NCBI RefSeq assembly: GCF_026967935.1
Contig: NZ_JAPVBL010000004.1
Span: forward strand, 372,001-436,000
Direction of reading: 5' to 3'
Origin: Modestobacter sp. VKM Ac-2982
GTDB taxonomy: Bacteria > Actinomycetota > Actinomycetes > Mycobacteriales > Geodermatophilaceae
Length of the DNA: 64,000 nt
Shown here: positions 16,701-25,407 of the stretch, piece after piece
Layout of the letters: each line of letters opens with the position of its first letter
Position numbering within the stretch: the stretch's first letter is position 1
The notes under the pieces: model-generated
Told to the model about the DNA's origin: nothing
Seen by the model: only the letters and a program-made list of their open reading frames with translations
The model's database searches: none
Program-made: the position numbers and the translations under genes

Positions 16701-16749
16701 TCGATCGGCGTGGCCTCCCCGGACAGGCTCGGGAGGTCCGCGCGATCGA
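16701..16749. repeat. imperfect inverted repeat before the serine hydrolase gene
   Basis: TCGATCG (16701-16707) pairs with CGATCGA (16743-16749), and GGCCTCCC (16712-16719) with GGGAGGTCC (16731-16739, one bulge). The resulting long hairpin ends 20 bases before the next start and could terminate the lipoprotein transcript or regulate the hydrolase. Confidence 0.45.
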
Positions 16750-16768
16750 CCTGCCCCGAGGAGTCCCC

Positions 16769-17953
16769 GTGCCCGCAGCCACCGACCCGAACCGCTCCCC
16801 CATCCCCCGCCGCACCTGGGCCACGCTGCTGGTCGCCGCCGCCACGGTGACCACCGCCGGCGCCACCGGCCTGCTGAGCCCCGACGACGCTGCGGCCGAT
16901 GCCGCCCGGCCGGTGCACGCCCTGCAGGGTGAGCTGGACGCGCTCGTCGCCGACGACGGGTTCCCCGGCGCGCTCGCCGCCGTCCGCGGCTCGGGCGGCC
17001 GGGTGCACCACCTCACCGCCGGGGTCGGCGACCTGACCACCGGCGAGCCGGTGCCGGTCGACGGCGAGGTGCGGATCGCCAGCAACACCAAGACCTTCGT
17101 CGCGACCGTCGTCCTGCAGCTGGTCGAGGAGGGGCTGGTGGATCTGGACGCCCCGATCGAGACCCACCTGCCCGGGCTGGTCCGTGGACCGGGCGGCGAC
17201 GGCAACGCCATCACCGTGCGCCAACTCCTGCAGCACACCAGCGGGCTCCCCGACTACGACGACGTCGTGGTGGCCGACTACCTCGCGGTGCAGCACCGCT
17301 ATGTCGAGCCGCACCAGCTGCTGGACATCGCGCTGGCCCGGCCGGCCTCCTTCGCCCCCGACGCCGGCTGGGAGTACAGCAACACCAACTACGTGCTCGC
17401 CGGGCTGCTGGTCCAGGAGGTCACCGGCCGGCCGATCGGCGCGGAGATCACCACCCGGATCATCGAGCCGCTGGACCTGGACGACACCTATTGGCCGCAC
17501 GAGGGCGAGCAGGAGCTCCGCGGGGACCACCCGCACGGGTACTACGCCGCCGAGCCGGGGGCCGAGTACGCCGACGTCACCGTGCAGGACCCTGCCTTCG
17601 GCTGGGCCGCCGGCCAGCTGGTCGCCAGCCCCGGCGACCTGCTGGACTTCTTCACCGCCCTGGTCGACGGGGAGCTGCTCGGCCCGGCGATGCTCACCGA
17701 GATGCAGTCGACGGTGCCGGCGCCGGGCTCGGCCGCCAGCGGCGACGAGGCCTACGGCCTGGGGCTGCAGACGTTCACGCTCAGCTGCGGCGGCACCGCC
17801 TGGACCCACGGCGGCGACATCCCCGGCTACGAGACCCGGGGTGCGGTCACCGCGGACGGGCGCGGCGTCATGGTGGCGGTCACCGCGCTGCCCACCGAGC
17901 TGGAGCAGATCGTGCACGTCGAGGACGTCGTGGACGCCGCCCTCTGCGAGTGA
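16769..17953 (+). CDS. exported serine hydrolase (beta-lactamase/DD-peptidase family)
   Basis: A 394-residue class-C beta-lactamase-fold protein with a Sec-type signal (basic start, hydrophobic WATLLVAAATVTTAGATGLL). The active-site triad of motifs is complete: SxxK as SNTK near residue 93, YxN as YSN near 203, and HGG in WTHGGDIPGYE. Such serine hydrolases include D-Ala-D-Ala carboxypeptidases, esterases and aminopeptidases; true beta-lactamase activity cannot be inferred. GTG 16769 has the same CGAGGAGTCCCC leader seen before the first gene of the window. A strong hairpin follows the stop codon. Confidence 0.9.
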   Translation: MPAATDPNRSPIPRRTWATLLVAAATVTTAGATGLLSPDDAAADAARPVHALQGELDALVADDGFPGALAAVRGSGGRVHHLTAGVGDLTTGEPVPVDGEVRIASNTKTFVATVVLQLVEEGLVDLDAPIETHLPGLVRGPGGDGNAITVRQLLQHTSGLPDYDDVVVADYLAVQHRYVEPHQLLDIALARPASFAPDAGWEYSNTNYVLAGLLVQEVTGRPIGAEITTRIIEPLDLDDTYWPHEGEQELRGDHPHGYYAAEPGAEYADVTVQDPAFGWAAGQLVASPGDLLDFFTALVDGELLGPAMLTEMQSTVPAPGSAASGDEAYGLGLQTFTLSCGGTAWTHGGDIPGYETRGAVTADGRGVMVAVTALPTELEQIVHVEDVVDAALCE

Positions 17954-17958
17954 ACGAC

Positions 17959-17992
17959 GACCCCGGCTGCGCCGTCGTGCGCAGCCGGGGTC
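17959..17992. terminator. bidirectional hairpin terminator
   Basis: A perfect 14-bp stem, GACCCCGGCTGCGC (17959-17972) with GCGCAGCCGGGGTC (17979-17992), and a 6-base loop lie in the 45 bases between the convergent serine hydrolase and response regulator genes. Confidence 0.85.
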
Positions 17993-17998
17993 CGACTC

Positions 17999-18649
17999 TC
18001 AGCGCAGCGGCACCAGACCCGACTCGTAGGCAGCGATCACGGCCTGCGTGCGGTCCCGGGCGCCGAGCTTGCGCAGCAGGCTGCTGACGTGCGTCTTGAC
18101 GGTCTGCAGGCCGAGGAACAGCTCGGTGGCGATCTCGCCGTTGCTCAGCCCGTGCGCCATCAGCCGCAGCACCTCCGCCTCTCGATCGGTCAACGCCACC
18201 CGCACCGCGCCTCGGGCCGTGCCCCCGCCCGCGTGCCGCGCAGCGAGGGACCGGATCGCGGCCGGGAACAGCAGGCTCTCGCCCCGGGCGACGATCCGCA
18301 CGGCGTCCACGATCTCGGCCGGCCGCGCCCGCTTCGGGAGGAACCCGTCCGCTCCGGCGTGCAGGGCCGCGACCACGTTCTCGTCGTCGGCGAAGGTGGT
18401 CAGCACGAGCACCCGCGGGGCGGTGGGGTGGTGGCGCCGCAGCGTCCGGGTCGCCTCGATCCCGTCGACCAGCGGCATCCGGATGTCCAGGACGACGACG
18501 TCCGGGCGCAACCGCACCACAGCCGGCACGACCACGGCCCCGTCGGCGACCTCGCCGACCACCTCGATGTCCGGCTGCGCGTCGAGGATGGTGCGCAAGC
18601 CGCTGCGCACCAGCTCCTCGTCGTCGACCAGCAGCACCCGGACGGTCAT
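17999..18649 (-). CDS. NarL/LuxR-type response regulator
   Basis: A 216-residue two-component response regulator. The receiver domain has the acidic pocket LVDDEE, the phospho-acceptor Asp in DVVVLDIRMP, Thr in VLVLTTFADDENV and Lys in GFLPKRA. The C-terminal LuxR helix-turn-helix reads ALTDREAEVLRLMAHGLSNG, then TVKTHVSSLLRKLGARDR. Its ATG overlaps the stop of the kinase gene in an ATGA, so the two are translationally coupled. The adjacent divergent ABC exporter is the likely target, a common arrangement for antibiotic or bacteriocin response systems. Confidence 0.95.
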   Translation of the reverse strand: MTVRVLLVDDEELVRSGLRTILDAQPDIEVVGEVADGAVVVPAVVRLRPDVVVLDIRMPLVDGIEATRTLRRHHPTAPRVLVLTTFADDENVVAALHAGADGFLPKRARPAEIVDAVRIVARGESLLFPAAIRSLAARHAGGGTARGAVRVALTDREAEVLRLMAHGLSNGEIATELFLGLQTVKTHVSSLLRKLGARDRTQAVIAAYESGLVPLR

Positions 18650-19806
18650 CCGGGCACCGGCAGCCGGACGGCGACCCGCCAGCCGTCGTCCACCCGGCCG
18701 GCCTCCACCGTGCCGCCGAGCGCGGCGGCCCGGTGGCGCAGGCCGGGCACCCCACTGCCGGTGCCGGCTGCGGCGGGGAGCGCCACCGGGGTGGGGTTGC
18801 GGACGTCGACGACCAGTCCCCCGCCGTCCACCTCGACCCGCAGCCGCACCGGCACCGGGCCGGCGTGCCGCAGGGCGTTGGTGAGCGCCTCCTGCACGAT
18901 CCGGTAGCCCTCCTCGGAGAGCTGCCCCGGCAGGTCGGCCAGCTGGCCGACGACGTGCAGGTCGACCTGCGCCCCGGCGGCCTCCGCGGAGTGCACCAGC
19001 CGGTCGAGGTCGGCCAGCGTGGGCGCCGCCACGGGCGGGCGGGAGGTGTCGCGCAGCAGGCCGAGGACCCGGTCCAGGTCGATGGTGGCCTGCCGGGCGG
19101 AGTCCTCGATGGCGCGCAGCGCGCCGTCGACGAACGCCGGGTCCCGGCCGGCGACCTCTCGCGCGGCACCGGCCTGGAGCAGCGTGACCGTCAGCGCGTG
19201 CCCGATCGAGTCGTGCAGCTCGGCGGCCAGCCGGGTGCGTTCCTGCAGCCGCTCGGTGCGGGCCCGTTGCGCGGCCAGCCGCTCGGCCGCCGAGGGGTGC
19301 AGCAGGTGCCGGGCCGCTGCCGCGAGCAGCCCGCCGAGCGCGGCGAGTGCGTACACCAGCGCGACCACCAGCAGCAGGGCGAGCAGCAGGCGGGCCCAGC
19401 CCGGGGCACCCCCCGCGGCCCCCGACGCGAGGCCCAGCACGGTGGCCACGGTGACCGCCGTCAGCTGACCGGCCAGCACGCCGAGCTCGACCCGCACGAC
19501 GAGCCAGGCGAGCAGCCGCGCCCGGTCCGACCAGCTCCGCGAGGAGTCGACCGTGACGTCGTCGTCGCCGGGCAGCACCAGGGCGCGCACCTGGACGCCC
19601 TCGCTGCGCCGCACCACCGGGACGCCGGCCAGCAGCACCAGCAGCGGCAACGGGGCCAGTGAGAGCCCCGCGAGCGTGCCCGGCGAGGTGTCCTCCAGCC
19701 CCGGCCAGACCATCGCGCAGGCGACCGCGAACCACAGTCCGACCACCAGGTGCAGGACGCGCGTCCACGTCGTCCTGCTGGTCGCCGGCCGCAGGACGCT
19801 GTGCAC
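18646..19806 (-). CDS. NarL-type sensor histidine kinase
   Basis: A 386-residue membrane kinase. The N-terminal half has about four hydrophobic segments (VLHLVVGLWFAVACAMV, LAPLPLLVLLAGVPVV, two between residues 120 and 170), the short sensor type. The HisKA_3 phospho-acceptor box is AAELHDSIGHALTVTL; the ATPase has NALRHAG (N box) and SGVPGLRHRAAALGG (G box). GTG 19806 is the first plausible start. It overlaps the response regulator gene by 4 bp. It is divergent from the ABC exporter, which it probably controls. Confidence 0.92.
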   Translation of the reverse strand: MHSVLRPATSRTTWTRVLHLVVGLWFAVACAMVWPGLEDTSPGTLAGLSLAPLPLLVLLAGVPVVRRSEGVQVRALVLPGDDDVTVDSSRSWSDRARLLAWLVVRVELGVLAGQLTAVTVATVLGLASGAAGGAPGWARLLLALLLVVALVYALAALGGLLAAAARHLLHPSAAERLAAQRARTERLQERTRLAAELHDSIGHALTVTLLQAGAAREVAGRDPAFVDGALRAIEDSARQATIDLDRVLGLLRDTSRPPVAAPTLADLDRLVHSAEAAGAQVDLHVVGQLADLPGQLSEEGYRIVQEALTNALRHAGPVPVRLRVEVDGGGLVVDVRNPTPVALPAAAGTGSGVPGLRHRAAALGGTVEAGRVDDGWRVAVRLPVPG

Positions 19807-19936
19807 GCGGCCATGATCCCGTCTCCCGGGCCGCCACGGCGTCCCGCTGGAGAGGGAGTCGATGTGATCGCGCGATGGAGGCGCGGGGGCCTCCGGTCGG
19901 CCAGCGTGGGTGCATGCCGGACGACAGGAGCGCGAC

Positions 19937-20662
19937 GTGATCGGGGTACGCGGACTGACCAAGCGGTACGGCGGGGTCACCGCGGTGACCGGGCTGACGT
20001 TCGACGTGGCACCGGGCGTGGTGACCGCCTTCCTGGGGTCCAACGGGGCCGGGAAGTCGACCACGCTGCGGATGCTGCTCGGGCTGGACCGGCCGACCGC
20101 CGGCACGGCCCGCATCAACGGCTCCCACTACGCCCAGCTGCGCGACCCGCTGCGGACCGTGGGCTCGCTGCTCGACAGCAGCGCACCGCATCCCGGCCGC
20201 ACGGCGCGGGCACACCTGCGGTGGCTCGCCGCGAGCAACCGCCTCCCCGGACGCCGGATCGACGAGGTCCTCGACACCGTCGACCTGACCGCCGTCGCCG
20301 ACCGGCGGGTGCGCGGGTTCTCCCTGGGCATGCGACAGCGGCTGGGCCTGGCCGCCGCCCTGCTCGGGGACCCGGCGGTGCTGCTGCTGGACGAACCGGT
20401 CAACGGGCTGGACGCCGAGGGCATCCGGTGGCTGCGCACGTCGCTGCGGCGGCTCGCCGCCGAGGGCCGCACGGTCCTGGTCTCCAGCCACCTGATGAGC
20501 GAGGTCGAGCAGACCGCCGACCACGTGCTCGTCATCGACCGCGGCCGGTTGCTGGCCGACACTCCGCTGCCCGACTTCCTCGCCGAGCACTCCGCGCCGG
20601 GGACCGACCACCGGTCGCTGGAGGACGCCTTCCTGGCCCTGACCACCGGAGCCGGCCGGTGA
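19937..20662 (+). CDS. ABC transporter ATP-binding protein
   Basis: A 241-residue ATPase of the DrrA/CcmA-like drug and lipid exporter type. Walker A is GSNGAGKST, the signature is FSLGMRQRLGLA (a variant of LSGGQ), Walker B is AVLLLDEPVNGLD, and the switch His lies in LVSSHLMSEVE. GTG 19937 follows the ribosome site ACAGGAG. The stop overlaps the permease start by 4 bp (GTGA). The exporter is divergent from a two-component system whose output is likely to control it. Because the permease gene is frameshifted, the complex may not be functional. Confidence 0.93.
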   Translation: MIGVRGLTKRYGGVTAVTGLTFDVAPGVVTAFLGSNGAGKSTTLRMLLGLDRPTAGTARINGSHYAQLRDPLRTVGSLLDSSAPHPGRTARAHLRWLAASNRLPGRRIDEVLDTVDLTAVADRRVRGFSLGMRQRLGLAAALLGDPAVLLLDEPVNGLDAEGIRWLRTSLRRLAAEGRTVLVSSHLMSEVEQTADHVLVIDRGRLLADTPLPDFLAEHSAPGTDHRSLEDAFLALTTGAGR

Positions 20663-21397
20663 TCGCCGCCCTGCACGCCGAGTGGGTCAAGGCGACCACG
20701 CTGCGGTCGACGTGGGTGTGCCTCGCCGGTTTCGCCGTCGCCGTCACCGGCATCAGCGCCGCCGTCGTCGGTGCGATCGGTGACCTGCAGGCCGCCGAAC
20801 CCGACTACGACGCCGGCCTGCTCGCCTTCTACGGCCTGAACTTCGGGCACGTGGCCGTCATCGTGGTCGCGGTGCTGCTCACCGCCGGCGAGTACGGCCG
20901 GCAGACGGTGCACGACGCGCTGGTCGCCGTGCCCCGCCGCGGGGTCTTCCTGGTGAGCAAGGTCGCCGTGGGCGCCGCACTGGTGCTGGCCACCGCCACG
21001 GTCACCGCGCTGGTCAGCGCGGTGGTCACCCAGGCCCTGCTCGGGCCGGCGGGGGTCGGCCTGTCGGAGCTGGCCCGACCGACCGTGGCGGCAGCGCTGT
21101 ACCCGACGCTGCTGGCCGTGCTCTGCATGGGCGTGGCCATGGTGATGCGCGACCAGACCGGCGCGCTGGGGCTGCTGGTCCCGTTCTTCTTCCTGGTCTC
21201 GCCGCTGGCTCGAGCTGGTGCCGGTGCTGCAGCACCTCGCGGTGTACCTCCCCGACCGCGCCGGCCAGGTCGCCGTCCGGCTGCACGCCCGCCCGATCGA
21301 CTCCTTCGGCCCGGTCACCGGGCTCACCGTGCTGGCCCTGTGGGCCGCGGCGGCACTGCTCGGCGCCTGGTGGGTGCTGCGCCGCAAGGACGCCTAG
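20659..21397 (+). pseudogene. ABC transporter permease, frameshifted
   Basis: ABC-2-type permease of about 245 residues in two frames. The first frame (GTG 20659) gives IAALHAEWVKATTLRSTW, helices such as VAVIVVAVLLTAGEYGRQT and VPFFFLVSPL. At about 21208-21213 a single extra base (CTGGCTCGAG instead of CTGCTCGAG) shifts the reading; the other frame continues LELVPVLQHLAVYLPDRAGQ, a last helix and GAWWVLRRKDA to TAG 21395. Removing one G restores a normal-length protein. Either the gene is a recent pseudogene or the base is a sequencing error. Start overlaps the ATPase stop by 4 bp. Confidence 0.75.
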
Positions 21398-21446
21398 TCG
21401 CGCCGATCTCGGTCCCCACGGCCGGGGCGCACGGGAGGATGGCCGC

Positions 21447-21905
21447 ATGACGACCACCGCGGCGCCCCCGCGAGCAGGCGCAGTCCTCGCCTCGGGAGCG
21501 GCCACCGTCCTCTGGTACGCCATGCCCGACGTCATCTCCTCGCGCACCGCTCGGGGATGGGCGAAGGTCGGCCTGTTCGCCGGGTCGCTCGCGCTCAGTG
21601 CACCCGAGCTCCGGGCGGCGTCAGCCACCACCCGTGCACGGCCGGGACCCGGCGGCGACGATGACCCGCCCCTCACCTTCCGGTCGCTGCCCGTGGGCAC
21701 GCAGGCCGTCACCCTCGGCTCCGCGGCAGCCGCGCTCGCCCTCGCGGCCCGCGGGGTGGTCGCCGGGGAACGGTGGGCGTTCCGGCAGGGACAGGCCCGG
21801 GCCGCGGCCGGCAAGCGGCTGCCGCACACCGGCCCGGCCCTGGCGTACGGCGCGCTGACGATCGGGCTCTGGCTGGTCCCTGCACCTTCGTCCGACCCCG
21901 CCTGA
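21447..21905 (+). CDS. hypothetical membrane protein
   Basis: A 152-residue protein not recognised by family. Four weakly hydrophobic segments are visible ([63 protein letters not shown]), separated by a charged loop rich in Arg, Gly and Asp, so an integral membrane protein is likely. ATG 21447 follows GGGAGGATGG. It stands alone between the frameshifted permease and the DUF6518 gene. The 206 bases that follow hold no gene that could be supported. Confidence 0.7.
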   Translation: MTTTAAPPRAGAVLASGAATVLWYAMPDVISSRTARGWAKVGLFAGSLALSAPELRAASATTRARPGPGGDDDPPLTFRSLPVGTQAVTLGSAAAALALAARGVVAGERWAFRQGQARAAAGKRLPHTGPALAYGALTIGLWLVPAPSSDPA

Positions 21906-22111
21906 TCGCGCGACCGACAGCCCCGTCCCTGAGCCAGCAGACGCAGCGCCGCGGCCGAGGAGGTCGTCCGGGTCCGCCTGCTGGAGGCACGCGGCCTGAC
22001 AGGACGGCGAGTGCCGGATCGACACGCGGTCCGACCTGGGGAGGAGGCGTGTTCGCCGATGTCCGTCCGTGGGCCGATCCGCGGTGAGCTGCTGCCTGCC
22101 AGGGTCCACCC

Positions 22112-22876
22112 GTGAGCAACCCCGTTCCCGCTGCCGCCGCCTCGCCCGAGCCTCCGCAGGCTGCTCCTGACCGTCCTCTCGGCGTTGCCCACGACCGGGA
22201 TGGCGGTGTCGACGGCGGCCGTTCCCACCTCCCGCCCCACGAGGAGCGGCGATCTGGGCTGGGTGCCCCGGTGGCGCTCGGCTTGGCCGTGCTCATCGGC
22301 CTGGCATGGGGAGCCGCGACGTCCGGCCTGCAGACGGTCCTGCCCTGGCCCTTCTCCGGGCTCGCCAACGCAGTCAGTCCCTGGGTCGCCCCCGCGTTCG
22401 CCATCGGTGCGCTGACCAGGCGGTCGTGGGTCGCTGCCGTCGCCGGGGTGCTCGTCTGCCTCGGCGAGGTCGGCGGGTACTACCTCGTCTCCTTGGTGCG
22501 TGACTTCGGCGTCAACCCGTCCATGGTCGTGTTGTGGGTGGCCACCGGCGTGGTCGGCGGTCCGCTGTTCGGCGCGGCGGGGTGGTGCTGGCGGCGGGTG
22601 CGGTCGCTGCGCTGGGCGGGGCTCAGCGCAGCGCTCCTGGGCGGGGTGTTCCTCTCCGAAGGCGCCATCGGCTACGGGGTCTACCTGCACTACGCCGGTG
22701 ACGCCGTCGTCTTCTGCACCCTCGGGGCCCTGCTCGTGGTGGCGCTGGGAGCCGCTGCGCCGGCGGCACGAGCGGCTCGTGCGCCTGGTCGGGGCATCGG
22801 CACCGCCATGGTCTGGCTGCTGCTGGTCTTCCCGCTGGGTGCCGCCGGCCAGGCGCTGCTGCGAGTCGTCGCCTGA
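22112..22876 (+). CDS. DUF6518-like membrane protein
   Basis: A 254-residue protein with a polar N-terminus of about 50 residues and six or seven membrane helices (ALGLAVLIGLAWGAATSG, WVAPAFAIGAL, VAGVLVCLGEVGGYYLV, VVLWVATGVVGGPLFGAAG, ALLGGVFLSEGAIGYGVYL, and others). The pattern of GYYLV, GGPLFGAAG and FLSEG resembles the DUF6518 family as remembered; no biochemical role is known. GTG 22112 is the assumed start. It converges on the WYL regulator with 21 bases between stops. Confidence 0.6.
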   Translation: MSNPVPAAAASPEPPQAAPDRPLGVAHDRDGGVDGGRSHLPPHEERRSGLGAPVALGLAVLIGLAWGAATSGLQTVLPWPFSGLANAVSPWVAPAFAIGALTRRSWVAAVAGVLVCLGEVGGYYLVSLVRDFGVNPSMVVLWVATGVVGGPLFGAAGWCWRRVRSLRWAGLSAALLGGVFLSEGAIGYGVYLHYAGDAVVFCTLGALLVVALGAAAPAARAARAPGRGIGTAMVWLLLVFPLGAAGQALLRVVA

Positions 22877-22897
22877 GCCGTGCCCGGTGGGCACAGG

Positions 22898-23911
22898 TCA
22901 GGGCCGGGTACCGGCCTGGGCGGCTGCGGCACACCGGCCGGACAGTGTCTGGAAGGCCTCGGCCAGCGCCGGTGGGCTGACGGCGAGCACGTCGGTGTCG
23001 TAGCGGGCGACGGCGGCGGCGATGCCGGTCCAGGACCAGGCGCCGAGGGTGAGCCGGCAGCGGTCGGGGGCGAGGGGTTCGACGACGCCGTCGTAGGCGA
23101 ACGGGGCGACGTGACTGGCCGGTAGACCGAGTTCCACGGTGCCGGTGCACGGCCAGGTGTCGGCGCCGCTGATGGCGCCCGTGAAGACACCGTTCACGAA
23201 GGTGGCGAGGTCACCGCCGGGCAGCTCGCGGGGGGTGAAGCGCGGGCCGGTCGGTGTGCGGGGGGTCATCCGGTCGCAGCGGAAGGTCCGCCAGTCGGCC
23301 CGGTCGAGGTCGAAGGCGACGAGGTACCAGCGGCCGTTCCGGGTGACCAGGTGGTGCGGCTCGGCTCGCCGCGGCGCGACGAATTCGTCGTCGCCCAGGG
23401 TCGGCGCGGCGTCCTCCGGCGTTGCGGCGGGGCCCGGAGTGGTGGAGCCACCGGCGGGGACGTAGTCGAAGCGCAGGACCTCATGAGCCCGGATGGCAGC
23501 GGTCAGCGCGACCAGCACCTCCGGGTCTACCTGCGCGGCCGCGCCAGGGGCAACGGGGGTGACCTGGACGGCGTCGATGCGGTGACGCAGCCGTGCGGGC
23601 ATCACCTGCCGGACGGGGGTCAACGCGCGGGCTGCGGCCTCGCCGATGCCCGCGCCGCTGGCGGCGGCCAGCTGCAGGGCCACGGCCAGGGCGACGGCCT
23701 GGTCGTCGTCGAAGAGCAGCGGCGGCAGGTCGGCGCCGGCGTCGAGGCGGTAACCGCCGTCGGGCCCCTTGAACGCCCGGACCGGGTACCCGAGCTCGCG
23801 GAGCCGGTCGATGTCGCGGCGCACGGTGCGGGGGGTGACGTCGAGCCGCTCGGCCAGGGTGGCGCCAGGCCAGTCGCGTCGGGCCTGCAGCAGCGACAGC
23901 AGGGTCAGCAA
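22898..23911 (-). CDS. WYL-domain transcriptional regulator, 5' end disrupted
   Basis: A 337-residue HTH-WYL regulator of the YafY type. The N-terminal helix-turn-helix is LAERLDVTPRTVRRDIDRL; the WYL core shows HHLVTRNGRWYLVAFDLDR and DWRTFRCDRM; a WCX-like C-terminus follows. Relatives start MRASRLLTLLSLLQ; here ASRLLTLLSLLQ is preserved but the expected Met-Arg and everything upstream are replaced by the remnant of an AlkZ-like gene. The only start nearby is a TTG at 23911. The gene has probably lost its promoter and native start, so expression is doubtful even though the rest of the reading frame is intact. Confidence 0.75.
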   Translation of the reverse strand: MLTLLSLLQARRDWPGATLAERLDVTPRTVRRDIDRLRELGYPVRAFKGPDGGYRLDAGADLPPLLFDDDQAVALAVALQLAAASGAGIGEAAARALTPVRQVMPARLRHRIDAVQVTPVAPGAAAQVDPEVLVALTAAIRAHEVLRFDYVPAGGSTTPGPAATPEDAAPTLGDDEFVAPRRAEPHHLVTRNGRWYLVAFDLDRADWRTFRCDRMTPRTPTGPRFTPRELPGGDLATFVNGVFTGAISGADTWPCTGTVELGLPASHVAPFAYDGVVEPLAPDRCRLTLGAWSWTGIAAAVARYDTDVLAVSPPALAEAFQTLSGRCAAAAQAGTRP

Positions 23912-23920
23912 CCGGGAGGC

Positions 23921-24300
23921 TGGAGGAACGGCGGCTCGTCCGGTTGCACCTCATGCGGCGCACGGTGCACCTGGTCGCCGCCGACGACGCGTGGAACTGG
24001 CGGCCCCGCCACCAGGACCTGCTGCTCCGGCGGACCGTCGGCACCTACACCCGAGAGCTCGCCGACACCGACCTCGACGAGCTCGCGGGCGCCGCACAGG
24101 AGCTCCTGGCCGATGGTCGGAGCCGATCGCTGGGAGAGGTCGGTCGTGCGCTGGCGGCGAGGTGGCCCGAGCCGGGTCCCAGGGTCCTCGGCGAAGTGGC
24201 CGTCGCAGCTCTCCTGCCGACCGTGCAACTCCCCCGCGCGGCACCTGGCGGAGCACCGCAGGCGCCCGGTACCAGCTGCTCTTCACCTGGCTGGGCCGAG
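23921..24300 (+). pseudogene. AlkZ-like winged-helix DNA glycosylase remnant
   Basis: A middle fragment, about 125 codons of some 370, of a winged-helix protein of the AlkZ/YcaQ interstrand-crosslink glycosylase family. It begins abruptly at LEERRLVRLHLMRRTVHLV, runs through ADDAWNWRPRHQDLLL and VAVAALLPTVQLP, then shifts frame within a run of five C near 24227-24231 (six would keep frame) to continue PRGTWRSTAGARYQ and FTWLGRD, after which homology ends. The N-terminal part, catalytic residues and C-terminal half are missing. Its left end abuts the truncated 5' end of the WYL gene on the other strand, marking a deletion or inversion junction near 23915-23924. Confidence 0.65.
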
Positions 24301-24352
24301 ACGCCCCGGCCTCCGTGCATCCGAGGCAGACCCCGCCGACCACGAACCCAGG

Positions 24353-25291
24353 TCAGCGCGGGGCGGCGCCCAGGGCAGTCCGGTAGCGCGTGGGGCTGGT
24401 ACCCACGACGGCGGAGAACCGGGTCCGCAGATTGGTGGCCGACCCCAGGCCGCTGGCCATGGCGACGCGGTCGACCGACCAGTCCGTGGTCTCCAGCAGC
24501 CGCTGCGCCCGGCGGACCCGGGACCGGGTCAGCCAGGCGCTGGGGGTGGTCCCCACCTCCTCGGCGAACCGGCGGTTGAGGGTGCGGGCGCTGACGGCGG
24601 ACACCGCGGCGATGTCGGCGACGGTCAAGGGCTCGGCAGCGTGCTCCTCGATCCACTGGAGCGTTGCCGCCAGCCCGCCGCTGCCCAGCTCGTCGTCCCG
24701 GATGAACTGCGCTTGGCCGGCGTCCCTCGTCAGCGGCACGACGGCGGTGCGGGCGGCTTCGGCAGCGACCGCTCCTCCGTGGTCGCGGGCGATGATGTGC
24801 AGGCAGAGGTCCAGGCCGGCCGCCGCACCGGCGGAGGTGAGCACCTGGCCGTTGTCGACGAACAGGGCGCCCGCGTCGACGTCGACGGCCGGATGACGGT
24901 CGGCGAGGACACCGGCGGCCCGCCAGTGGGTCGTGGCCCGCAGTCCGTCCAGCAGCCCGGTGGCCGCCAGGTCCAGGGCGCCCACGCAGATGGACGCGAT
25001 GCGCGCACCGCGGCCGGCCGCTTCCTGGAGGGCACGCACCGCCCGGGGGTCCGGCGGCAGAGTGAGGTCCGACCGGCCCGGGACGATCACCGTGTCCGCG
25101 TTGACGATGCGGTCGAGGCCGTGCGGCACGGCCAGCGAGACCGGCCCGGCGTCGACGGTGCGCCGTGGACCGGCGACGACCACCTCGTAGGCGGGCTCAC
25201 CCGCAACGGTGGTGCGCCCGAACACCTCCACCGGCGTGCCGAGATCGAACGTGATCACGCCATCCAGGGCCAGGACCACCACGGTGTGCAC
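24353..25291 (-). CDS. GlxA family transcriptional regulator (DJ-1/PfpI + AraC HTH)
   Basis: A 312-residue regulator with an N-terminal class-I glutamine-amidotransferase-like DJ-1/PfpI domain (VVVLALDGVITFDLGTPVEVFG, then ASICVGALDLAATGLLDG with a Cys at the nucleophile elbow) and two C-terminal AraC helix-turn-helices (LTVADIAAVSAVSARTLNRRF, then SVDRVAMASGLGSATNLRTRF). GTG 25291 was chosen because TACCGT on the minus strand (25299-25304) lies 7 bases upstream, a leaderless arrangement; GTG 25300 is the alternative but overlaps that box. It is divergent from a free-standing DJ-1/PfpI protein across a spacer with a perfect 14-bp palindrome. Confidence 0.9.
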   Translation of the reverse strand: MHTVVVLALDGVITFDLGTPVEVFGRTTVAGEPAYEVVVAGPRRTVDAGPVSLAVPHGLDRIVNADTVIVPGRSDLTLPPDPRAVRALQEAAGRGARIASICVGALDLAATGLLDGLRATTHWRAAGVLADRHPAVDVDAGALFVDNGQVLTSAGAAAGLDLCLHIIARDHGGAVAAEAARTAVVPLTRDAGQAQFIRDDELGSGGLAATLQWIEEHAAEPLTVADIAAVSAVSARTLNRRFAEEVGTTPSAWLTRSRVRRAQRLLETTDWSVDRVAMASGLGSATNLRTRFSAVVGTSPTRYRTALGAAPR

Positions 25292-25335
25292 GCCACTCAC
25301 GGTAGCGCCGAACCTGGCGAGATCATTGCGGAGGT

Positions 25336-25349
25336 TGGCCAATTGGCCA
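25336..25349. promoter_or_regulatory. palindromic operator of the glxA-like/DJ-1 divergon
   Basis: TGGCCAATTGGCCA is a perfect 14-bp palindrome, flanked almost symmetrically by TTGCG (25326-25330) and CGCAA (25354-25358). It lies between the two divergent starts, upstream of a TAGGCT box (25374-25379) that suits the rightward promoter. The GlxA-type regulator is the likely ligand. Confidence 0.65.
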
Positions 25350-25407
25350 CTCACGCAAGCGCCCGGCCAGTTCTAGGCTCGCCATACGCCCTGCGAGAGG
25401 AACTTTG

